NCBI GenBank assembly: GCA_900557175.1
Contig: USSL01000077.1
Location: 1-7,640 of the forward strand
DNA from: an uncultured Eubacteriales bacterium
GTDB lineage: Bacteria > Bacillota > Clostridia > Lachnospirales > Lachnospiraceae
Length of the DNA stretch: 7,640 bases
Direction: 5' to 3'
Part shown: positions 1 to 5,803 of the stretch, one piece after another
Layout: each line of letters begins with the position of its first letter
How positions within the stretch are numbered: position 1 is the stretch's first letter
Program-made: the position numbers and the translations under genes
The notes under the pieces: generated by a model
Database searches by the model: none
What the model was told of the DNA's origin: nothing
Seen by the model: only the letters and a program-made list of their open reading frames with translations

Positions 1-29
1 ATAAGCAGTGCTGCGGACGTCTTAAATAA
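1..29 (+). CDS. secA: SecA preprotein translocase ATPase, C-terminal end (partial)
   Basis: Only the last eight codons and the TAA stop (27-29) are present. From position 3 they read KQCCGRLK. This matches the end of the SecA C-terminal zinc-binding tail (SEC-C motif, family pattern CxCxSGKKYKxCCG followed by a few basic residues); the two adjacent cysteines at 9-14 would be the second half of the metal site. SecA is the ATPase motor of the Sec secretion pathway, and in many Firmicutes secA lies directly upstream of prfB, as here. The identification rests on this short tail plus the neighbour. Another SEC-C protein could end similarly, but the position before prfB makes secA much more likely. 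Confidence 0.82.
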
Positions 30-140
30 GGCGGCCGGGTAAAAATAAAAGTGTGCTTCGCACGTGCGCACGGTTATTGTATGCGGATAAAATACATTTG
101 GCCGCGCGTGCAGTGCGTGTTTATAAAATTTATGATGGAA
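30..140 (+). other. secA-prfB spacer, no gene; weak promoter-like and hairpin elements
   Basis: I find no convincing gene here. GTGTGC (51-56) can pair with GCGCAC (66-71) with one G-T wobble, and GCGGCC (31-36) can pair at distance with GGCCGC (100-105). Neither is followed by a T-run, so I do not call a terminator, and read-through from secA into prfB is plausible. A weak promoter-like pair, TTGGCC (98-103) and TATAAA (122-127) with an 18-base spacer, lies just before the prfB ribosome binding site. Its -35 box is poor, so an additional prfB promoter is only a possibility. Confidence 0.35.
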
Positions 141-148
141 AGAGGTGA
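141..148 (+). promoter_or_regulatory. Ribosome binding site that fixes the GTG start of prfB
   Basis: AGAGGTGA closely matches the anti-Shine-Dalgarno complement and ends five bases before the GTG at 154. It decides the true start of prfB: the first in-frame ATG of the long open frame, at 272, has no such site and would remove the N-terminal part of the protein. Confidence 0.8.
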
Positions 149-153
149 CCTTT

Positions 154-1276
154 GTGGTTGAATTAGACCAGTTTAAATTCACATTAAGTGGTTATGAAAC
201 ACCATTAAAGGAAGTGAGGGATTCACTTTGACTTAGCGAATAAAGAAGCTAGGATTGGTGAATTACAAAATATGATGGAGGAGCCGGGGTTCTGGGATGA
301 TGCAGATCGAAGCACCGGCTACATGAAGGAACTTAAAAACTTGAAGGACACTGTAGATGATTACAATAAGCTGCAGCAGGCCTACGAGGATGTGGAGACA
401 CTCATTGAGATGGGCTATGAAGAAAATGATGAGAGCCTCATTCCTGAAATTCAGGAGCTTTTAGATGAGTTTGTTTCAGAGTTTGATAACTTAAGAATTA
501 AGACGCTGCTTTCCGGCGAGTATGACAATAACAATGCCATTCTCACACTTCACGCGGGCGCCGGCGGCACAGAAGCCTGTGACTGGACGAGTATGCTTTT
601 CAGAATGTATACGCGCTGGGCAGATAAGAAAGGCTTTACGACAGAAGTGCTTGACTATCTTGACGGCGATGAAGCCGGTATCAAGAGTGTCACTGTGCAG
701 ATTAACGGTGAGAATGCCTACGGCTATTTAAAATCAGAAAAGGGTGTGCACCGTCTTGTGCGTATTTCGCCGTTTAACGCGAACGGCAAGCGTCAGACAT
801 CTTTCTCATCCTGTGAAGTGATGCCGGATATTGAGGACGATATCGACATCGAAATTAATGAGGATGATTTAAGAATTGATACGTACCGTTCAAGCGGCGC
901 CGGCGGACAGCACATCAACAAGACGTCTTCAGCTGTGCGTATTACGCATATCCCGACAAATATTGTTGTCCAGTGCCAGAATGAGCGTTCCCAGTTCCAA
1001 AACAAGGACAAGGCAATGCAGATGTTAAAGGCAAAGCTGTATTTATTAAAACAGCAGGAAAATATGGAAAAGCTTTCCGATATCCGCGGCGAGGTGTCAG
1101 AAAATGGTTTCGGCAGTCAGATACGTTCATATGTCATGCAGCCGTATAAGCTGATTAAAGACCACCGCACAAATATGGAAATCGGTAATGTGGAAAGTGT
1201 TATGGACGGCGGCATTGATCCGTTTATTAACGCTTACCTGAAGTGGCAGAGCCTCGGTCAGAAAACAGAAGAATAA
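154..1276 (+). CDS. prfB: Peptide chain release factor 2, made by programmed +1 frameshift
   Basis: RF2 recognises UGA and UAA stop codons in the ribosomal A site and triggers peptide release. The gene starts at GTG 154, runs 25 codons to CTT 226-228, meets TGA at 229-231, and continues in the +1 frame from GAC 230-232 to the TAA at 1274-1276. The product is 373 residues, normal for RF2. The stop-codon recognition tripeptide SPF (residues 205-207; RF1 has PxT) separates it from RF1. The catalytic GGQ is at residues 250-252, the same numbering as in E. coli RF2, in the context SSGAGGQHINKT. The residue equivalent to E. coli 246 is Ser, unlike the unusual Thr of E. coli K-12. The N-terminal coiled domain (residues 1-110 or so) is present. 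The gene lies behind secA and is closed by a strong terminator. A frame-blind annotation would call a truncated protein from 272 or a pseudogene; both would be wrong. Confidence 0.97.
217..232 (+). promoter_or_regulatory. prfB programmed +1 ribosomal frameshift site
   Basis: The element reads AGGGATTCACTTTGAC. CTT (226-228) is the slippery P-site codon, TGA (229-231) the in-frame stop and the C at 232 the unfavourable context base. AGGG at 217-220 is the internal Shine-Dalgarno-like stimulator and sits at the same distance from CTT as in E. coli (AGGGGGTATCTTTGAC). The stimulator is shorter here (AGGGAT rather than AGGGGG). In this known feedback loop low RF2 causes a pause at the UGA, the ribosome slips and more RF2 is made; ample RF2 ends translation after 25 codons. 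Confidence 0.96.
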
Positions 1277-1280
1277 AAAT

Positions 1281-1317
1281 GCGGACACTTGCACATTTTT
1301 GTGCAAAGACAGTCTGC
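1281..1317 (+). other. Hairpin in the prfB 3' untranslated region
   Basis: TTGCACA (1289-1295) and TGTGCAA (1300-1306) form a perfect seven-base-pair stem with a TTTT loop. The outer segments GCGGAC (1281-1286) and GTCTGC (1312-1317) can extend it with one G-T wobble. It begins a few bases after the prfB stop and is not followed by a T-run, so it is probably an RNA-stabilising structure or part of a larger fold with the following terminator. Confidence 0.55.
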
Positions 1318-1324
1318 ACATCAT

Positions 1325-1370
1325 AAAATCCATATGCGGGCATATGAAATGTCTGCATATGGATTTTTTT
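1325..1370 (+). terminator. Intrinsic terminator after prfB
   Basis: AAAATCCATATGC (1325-1337) pairs perfectly with GCATATGGATTTT (1355-1367) over 13 base pairs, with a 17-base loop, and the T-run continues to 1370. This is a standard Rho-independent terminator and separates the secA-prfB unit from the HTH gene. The loop holds a third copy of GCATATG (1340-1346), so a competing shorter hairpin is possible. Confidence 0.85.
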
Positions 1371-1566
1371 GACATGGGGAAATCCTCCGGGCAGATGTGC
1401 GCGATGGACACAGGAAGGCTGCTTTTAAGGCTCATTTGTCGAACGGTGTCGAAAAGTTGTGGGTGAAAATCAAAACTGGGGGCTATGCAAAAAACGTGTG
1501 TGTAGTAAAATAAAAATAAGAACGATACTTGCTATGCACAAAATCATCATAATATGCTTAAAAAGT
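1371..1566. other. Intergenic stretch, no gene seen
   Basis: No open frame with a credible ribosome binding site was found on either strand. It becomes AT-rich towards the HTH gene. It contains two copies of TGTCGAA ten bases apart (1437-1443 and 1447-1453) and two copies of GCTATGCA 49 bases apart (1482-1489 and 1531-1538), each followed by A-rich sequence. I cannot assign a function to either. Confidence 0.4.
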
Positions 1567-1587
1567 GTAACATTAGATGTAACATAT
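1567..1587 (+). promoter_or_regulatory. Putative operator, copy 1: GTAACA-N6-GTAACATAT
   Basis: GTAACA (1567-1572) and GTAACATAT (1579-1587) form a direct repeat with a 12-base period. The same bipartite element recurs at 3141-3161 before the protease-FHA operon. Here it abuts the predicted -35 box of the HTH gene promoter, a position expected for an autoregulatory site. That the HTH protein encoded at 1671 binds it is inference. Confidence 0.6.
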
Positions 1588-1615
1588 TGCCTAAAAATAT
1601 TATACCAGTTAGAAT
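1587..1615 (+). promoter_or_regulatory. Predicted sigma-A promoter of the HTH regulator gene
   Basis: TTGCCT (1587-1592) and TAGAAT (1610-1615) are separated by 17 bases and are good matches to TTGACA and TATAAT. Transcription would begin near 1622, about 50 bases before the start codon. A short inverted repeat, TACCA (1603-1607) and TGGTA (1615-1619), spans the -10 box and may be incidental. Confidence 0.6.
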
Positions 1616-1670
1616 GGTAGCATATGTCTTTAAAAATAGGGTATATAAAAACTGATGAGGAGAGATTGTT

Positions 1671-3125
1671 ATGTCAAAATTTTCTGAACATTTAGATCAG
1701 TCTATCATTAATTCAGGAATGACAGAAAGCCAGCTGGCAAAGCTGAGCGGCTTTACGAGGAGTTACATTGCATTGATGAAAAGCGGGCGCAGGGTACCGC
1801 CCGACAGAATAAAGATGGGTAAACTTATTGAAGCTCTTAACCTTTCACCACATGAACACGATGAAATCTGGTCAGAATATATGCGTGCAAGATTGGGAGA
1901 AGACACCTATAAAATAGATAACTCGATTGTGGAATTTATACAAAGTTTTAATCAGATATCAACTCTTAACATCAAATCTTACTTTAATCATGAGATTCCT
2001 GAAATCAGTACAATCACAAACCGGATGGATCTGGAATATTTTTTAAAAGTCGTCTGCGAAAATGAAAGTAAAAAGGCAGATGGGTTTTTACATATGATGA
2101 TTCAGAACGATACGTCAGGGCTGACGAATTTTATTTACGGTATGCTGGATAATAACAGTCATTTAAAAGTAGAACATATTTTGTGCATGGATAGTGTCAA
2201 AGACAGCAGCAGCGGTCAGATTATATATAATATAGAACTTCTCAAAAATCTTATGCCGCTGGCACTTTCAGATTACAGCAAAAATTATGAAGTGTTTTAT
2301 TATTATGGCTCTATTGTTGAACATTCAGGAATGACATCGCTGATGCCTTTTGTCATTATTACAAGCGGTTATGTTGTCTTAGTTTCAGAAGAAACAGACG
2401 CTGCGATTGTTTTAAATTGCAAAGAAATATGTATGATGTATGAAACAAGATTTCAGAGACAGAAGCAGAAGTGCAAGCCTTTATTTTCACGTCTGAATGA
2501 TTATGAGGATTTAAGCGACAGTTATGCCCAGGCACATTTCACAGGCGATAAGATGTACTTTTTCTCGGATCAGCCGTGTTTTGGCATTTTTGATATTGCA
2601 GCGCTTGCAAGGAAGTATTATTGCCTTGAAGATAAGCGGGTTTTAAAAACACTCGAAGAATTAAATAAGAGAAATTATATCTTTTGTGAAAAACATAATT
2701 TTTCGATGACCGCGTACTGTACGGAGAGCGGTATACGCCGTTTTATGGATACAGGCCGTGTCGATGAAATTGCGAAAGAGCTTTACAGACCAATCGAACC
2801 AAAGGATAGGATCGATATGCTCACAATGCTTGTAGACAGCATTAAAAATAAAAAATATACACTCAATCTTATTGATGAAAAGAAGTTTGATTATCCGCGG
2901 ATGCTGTTTTTAAGCGGCAGCAGTATTTTTAATGTGCGTATACAGATTTTATCTGAGCGGGCGAATGTACGGTTTATGCTAAATGAGGCAAGTCTTTCAA
3001 AAGCTGTCTATGATTTTTGTGCAAGATTCGGTGAGAGCAGTTATGTTTTGAACCGTGAAAAGAGCAGGGCTATTTTAGAAAAGCTGCTTGAGGAATATAC
3101 AGAAAAGTTCTTCAAAATGTCATAA
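1671..3125 (+). CDS. XRE-family helix-turn-helix protein with a large unrecognised C-terminal region
   Basis: The protein has 484 residues. Residues about 5-60 look like a Cro/C1-type DNA-binding domain: helix 2 near 18-25 (TESQLAKL) and recognition helix near 29-37 (TRSYIALMK), followed by SGRRVPP and a further helix pair. The remaining 400 or so residues match no family I recognise. They show no signal peptide, no clear membrane helix and no clustered metal-binding cysteines. Alternating hydrophobic stretches around 220-255 suggest a beta-rich fold, perhaps a sensor or dimerisation module (inference). The ATG at 1671 follows AGGAGA (1658-1663) with seven bases between. The gene has its own promoter and a repeat also found before the next gene. 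No hairpin with a T-run follows its TAA, so some read-through into the next operon is possible. The HTH assignment is fairly sure; regulator of the downstream operon is inferred; the C-terminal function is unknown. Confidence 0.85.
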   Translation: MSKFSEHLDQSIINSGMTESQLAKLSGFTRSYIALMKSGRRVPPDRIKMGKLIEALNLSPHEHDEIWSEYMRARLGEDTYKIDNSIVEFIQSFNQISTLNIKSYFNHEIPEISTITNRMDLEYFLKVVCENESKKADGFLHMMIQNDTSGLTNFIYGMLDNNSHLKVEHILCMDSVKDSSSGQIIYNIELLKNLMPLALSDYSKNYEVFYYYGSIVEHSGMTSLMPFVIITSGYVVLVSEETDAAIVLNCKEICMMYETRFQRQKQKCKPLFSRLNDYEDLSDSYAQAHFTGDKMYFFSDQPCFGIFDIAALARKYYCLEDKRVLKTLEELNKRNYIFCEKHNFSMTAYCTESGIRRFMDTGRVDEIAKELYRPIEPKDRIDMLTMLVDSIKNKKYTLNLIDEKKFDYPRMLFLSGSSIFNVRIQILSERANVRFMLNEASLSKAVYDFCARFGESSYVLNREKSRAILEKLLEEYTEKFFKMS

Positions 3126-3140
3126 AAACGGCAGAAACAA

Positions 3141-3161
3141 GTAACAGTTGTTGTAACATAT
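3141..3161 (+). promoter_or_regulatory. Putative operator, copy 2: GTAACA-N6-GTAACATAT
   Basis: GTAACA (3141-3146) and GTAACATAT (3153-3161) repeat the element seen at 1567-1587 with the same six-base gap; the gap sequence differs (GTTGTT here, TTAGAT there), as expected for conserved half-sites. It lies 72 bases before the protease-FHA start codon. AACAA (3136-3140) and TTGTT (3148-3152) also form a short inverted repeat through it. Confidence 0.6.
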
Positions 3162-3181
3162 GCGGGCTGTATATACATTTT

Positions 3182-3210
3182 TCGACAAAATGATAAAATT
3201 ATTCTAAAGT
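3182..3210 (+). promoter_or_regulatory. Predicted promoter of the protease-FHA / phosphatase / kinase operon
   Basis: TCGACA (3182-3187) matches five of six -35 bases and is followed after 17 bases by TAAAGT (3205-3210), a weaker -10 box. Transcription would start near 3217, just before the ribosome binding site AGGAGG (3219-3224). An alternative -10, TAAAAT (3194-3199), has no good -35 box and would need an activator. CATTTT (3176-3181) and AAAATG (3187-3192) form a small inverted repeat over the -35 region. Confidence 0.4.
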
Positions 3211-3233
3211 TTATATTTAGGAGGAATTAATAA

Positions 3234-5009
3234 ATGAAAAATGTTATGAAAAAACGCACAGTAATGGCGCTTATTTTAACGTTCTGCCTTGCGTTATCTG
3301 GGATGTTTGTGCCATTCAGGACGGCACTGGCAGCAGAAGGAACAAATGAAAAAGTTTTAGAAGACAGAAAAGGTGTTCTTCAGGTAGCGATGTATATTAA
3401 GGCGGATGACAAAGATCTTGGCTTTATGACGATTGGCACAGGTTTTCTTGTCGGTGACGCCGAAGGGGCGCAGCATGTTATTACAAATCATCATGTTGCA
3501 CATGCCTACACGCCGGAGCAAATGAAAGAATATCTTATAGCTTCAGAAACACCGGGTGTTACAGCAGATTCAAAAATAGCACTTGATCTGAGAATTATTG
3601 TGAAGCGTGACGTTTTAGTTAAGGCGACAATTGTCAATGAAAGTGAAGCAGCAGATTTTGCCATTCTTAAGATGGAACAGCCGATTTATGACAGAACACC
3701 ACTCATACTTGCAGACAGCAGTCAGGTTGCGACGACACAGGAAGTTTATGCTTTAGGTTTTCCGGGCATTGTTCAGGATATTCAAAATGACAGAATTTAT
3801 ACAGCAGATGATGTGACGGTGACGAGCGGTACTGTGGCAAAGACAACGGATGTACAGCTTTCTACATCGCCGATCGCATGCATCACACATACAGCTCAGA
3901 TAACTTTCGGCAATTCAGGCGGACCGCTTGTAGACCGTGAAGGCCGTGTCATCGGTATTAATACAACAATGAGCAATGAAAATGGCAACAATGATTATTT
4001 TTATTCAACACAGATTAATGAAGTCAAGGAAGTGCTCGACGCCCTTGGTATTCCGTATACATCAGATGAAGCGGCAGTGCAGATGCCGGATACAACAGCG
4101 CCTGAGAGTGAAGCGCCGGAGTCTGAAAGTATGATGACAGAGAGCGATACAGCTGCAGAATCAGAGGATAACAGTGCGCTTCTTGCAGAGCTTGAGATGG
4201 CTGTTAAGGATGCAAAAGAAGTTGTGCTTGACGATATGACCGAAGACAGTGCAGCGAATTTTAAAGCAGCCATCAGTGCTGCGGAGGCAACATTAAATAA
4301 TGACAGTGCAGATGAAGAAGAAATCAGTGACGCTATCAGGGAGCTTGACACAGCAAAGAAGGGGCTTGTGGAAGCTTCGGGAATGAATGTAACAATGATG
4401 ATTATTATCGCAGCAGCGGCAATCGTTTTGATCATTATTATCGTTCTTGTCATTGTTTTTGTATCAAAGAGCAAGAAGAAAAAAGCACAGGCAGAGGAAG
4501 CCCAGAGAGCGGCGAGAATGCAGCAGCAGCGCCGTATGCAGCCGCAGCAGCCTCAGAATGGATGGAATGCACAGCATGGTGCACCTGTACCTCCGAGACA
4601 GAATCAAAACCCTCAGCCGCGTCCGGTATATGCACAAAATGACGGCGCCGGTGAGACAAGTGTTTTAAGTGACGGTTCCAATGAGACAACAGTTCTTGGC
4701 GGTCAGAATATTCCGCGCGCAGCGCTTATCCGCAGTAAAAATGGCGAGAGCATTACAGTGACAAAGGCTATTTTTAAGATCGGCAAGGAACGCAGAAAGG
4801 TTGACTACTGTATTTCAGATAATACAAACGTGAGCCGTACACATGCGGATATTATTTTCCGCGACGGCAGTTTTTATATCATTGACAATGGAACGACAAA
4901 TGGAACGACAGTCAATGGTGTGTCGATTGCGGGCGGACAGCCTAGAAAAATTGAAAACAACGATATTATTGTCATGGCGGATGAAAAATTCCAGTTTAAA
5001 CTTATGTAG
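3234..5009 (+). CDS. Membrane-anchored trypsin-like serine protease with cytoplasmic FHA domain
   Basis: The protein has 591 residues; the ATG follows AGGAGG (3219-3224). Order of parts: signal peptide 1-33 (basic start, hydrophobic core, ALA before the likely cleavage); an HtrA/S1C-like protease domain about 40-275; an acidic S/T/E-rich linker; a FIVAR-type three-helix repeat about 314-383; one membrane helix 387-410; basic SKSKKKK stop-transfer residues 411-417; a Q/P-rich linker; and an FHA domain about 496-591. The catalytic triad is visible: H87 (TNHHV), D141 (ADFAILK), S228 (GNSGGPL). No PDZ domain follows the protease, unlike classical HtrA. The FHA core residues are G517, S534-R-x-H537 and NGTTVNG 556-562; the usual GR is GK (K518). 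Tandem ETSVL (474-478) and ETTVL (484-488) precede the FHA and resemble kinase-target motifs. The signal peptide and positive-inside charges put the protease outside and the FHA inside. It starts the operon with PP2C and the kinase. The protease substrate is unknown. Confidence 0.92.
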   Translation: MKNVMKKRTVMALILTFCLALSGMFVPFRTALAAEGTNEKVLEDRKGVLQVAMYIKADDKDLGFMTIGTGFLVGDAEGAQHVITNHHVAHAYTPEQMKEYLIASETPGVTADSKIALDLRIIVKRDVLVKATIVNESEAADFAILKMEQPIYDRTPLILADSSQVATTQEVYALGFPGIVQDIQNDRIYTADDVTVTSGTVAKTTDVQLSTSPIACITHTAQITFGNSGGPLVDREGRVIGINTTMSNENGNNDYFYSTQINEVKEVLDALGIPYTSDEAAVQMPDTTAPESEAPESESMMTESDTAAESEDNSALLAELEMAVKDAKEVVLDDMTEDSAANFKAAISAAEATLNNDSADEEEISDAIRELDTAKKGLVEASGMNVTMMIIIAAAAIVLIIIIVLVIVFVSKSKKKKAQAEEAQRAARMQQQRRMQPQQPQNGWNAQHGAPVPPRQNQNPQPRPVYAQNDGAGETSVLSDGSNETTVLGGQNIPRAALIRSKNGESITVTKAIFKIGKERRKVDYCISDNTNVSRTHADIIFRDGSFYIIDNGTTNGTTVNGVSIAGGQPRKIENNDIIVMADEKFQFKLM

Positions 5010-5023
5010 CAGGTGATGAAAGT

Positions 5024-5803
5024 ATGAATTTTATGATTGCGGCATATAGTGACGTAGGAATAAAAAAGCATACAAATCAGGACGCCCTTCTCATTAAAAC
5101 AGCACAGACAAATCTCGGAAAGGTTTGTCTGTGTGTTGTCTGTGATGGTATGGGTGGTTTGTCAAACGGGGAGCTTGCAAGTGCAACTGTCATTCGGGAG
5201 ATGGAAAGATGGTTTGAACATATATTTCCGGAAAATATTGAGCGGGGCTTTGATGCCGGAGAGCTGAAGCTGCAGTGGGACAATATTGTACTGGAACAGA
5301 ATATAAAGCTGGGCAAATATGCCGCGGCACGAGGTATCCGCATGGGTACGACTGTGGCGGCAATTCTGATTGTAGGCGGCAAATACTATATTATGAATGT
5401 CGGCGATTCGAGAGTTTATATGCTGACAGACCGTTTGGTGTTATTAACAAAAGATCAAACGTTTGTTCAGTATGAGATGGACAGCGGACGGATGACGCCA
5501 GAGGAGGCGGCAGTGCATCCGCAGCGCAATGTCCTTTTACAGTGTGTCGGTGCGTCGGACAGTGTGACGCCTGATTTTTTTACCGGGGATGCCATGGAAA
5601 ATACAGTTTTTATGCTTTGCAGCGATGGTTTCCGTCATGTCATCACGGAACAGGAGATTTATGAAAAATTAAATCCTTATGTGCTTACGGATGAAAGACA
5701 GATGCGGGATAATGCGGCATGGCTTACAGAACTTAATAAGCAGCGCATGGAAGTCGATAATATTTCGGCGGCGCTTGTGAAGATATGTCAGGAGGCGGGC
5801 TGA
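5024..5803 (+). CDS. PP2C-family (PPM) Ser/Thr protein phosphatase
   Basis: The protein has 259 residues, the usual size for a single-domain bacterial PP2C such as PrpC/Stp. It removes phosphate from Ser/Thr using two or more Mn/Mg ions. The family motifs appear in order: SDVG then NQD (D20), CDGMGG (D41, G42), GTTVAA, GDSRVY, TKDQTFVQYEMDSG, CSDGF (D201) and DNISA (D245). All expected metal-binding aspartates are present, so it should be active. There is no signal peptide or membrane helix; it is cytoplasmic. The ATG at 5024 lies 14 bases after the upstream stop and seven bases after AGGTGA (5011-5016). Its TGA stop overlaps the next start by one base. In such pairs the phosphatase reverses the neighbouring kinase, so the kinase and the FHA protein are the likely substrates (inference). 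Confidence 0.96.
   Translation: MNFMIAAYSDVGIKKHTNQDALLIKTAQTNLGKVCLCVVCDGMGGLSNGELASATVIREMERWFEHIFPENIERGFDAGELKLQWDNIVLEQNIKLGKYAAARGIRMGTTVAAILIVGGKYYIMNVGDSRVYMLTDRLVLLTKDQTFVQYEMDSGRMTPEEAAVHPQRNVLLQCVGASDSVTPDFFTGDAMENTVFMLCSDGFRHVITEQEIYEKLNPYVLTDERQMRDNAAWLTELNKQRMEVDNISAALVKICQEAG
5790..5795 (+). promoter_or_regulatory. Ribosome binding site that decides the kinase start
   Basis: AGGAGG inside the phosphatase 3' end lies seven bases before ATG 5803. The earlier in-frame ATG at 5785 has no comparable site and would place this sequence inside the coding region, so 5803 is preferred. Confidence 0.85.

Noticed and set aside
51..71. Hairpin between secA and prfB as a terminator
   Set aside because: The stem is short with a wobble pair and no T-run follows, so it does not fit an intrinsic terminator.
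132..161. Tiny open frame MMERGDLCG overlapping the prfB start, a possible leader peptide
   Set aside because: It has no ribosome binding site before its ATG, and its sequence contains the prfB ribosome binding site; it is most likely chance.
272..1276. prfB starting at ATG 272 as a complete gene
   Set aside because: There is no ribosome binding site at 272, and the 154 start plus the CTTTGAC frameshift gives the full-length RF2 with GGQ at the E. coli numbering.
1127..1435. Reverse-strand open frame crossing the prfB end and terminator
   Set aside because: It runs through the terminator hairpin and opposite prfB codons, with no recognisable protein features.
1437..1538. Short direct repeats TGTCGAA (two copies) and GCTATGCA (two copies) in the intergenic region
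   Set aside because: Too short and too few to call operators or a mobile-element footprint; recorded only as sequence facts.
4001..4474. Reverse-strand open frame of 157 codons opposite the protease-FHA gene
   Set aside because: Its Ala/Ser/Ile-rich low-complexity product is the mirror of the linker, FIVAR and membrane-helix codons; no ribosome binding site or family motif supports it.
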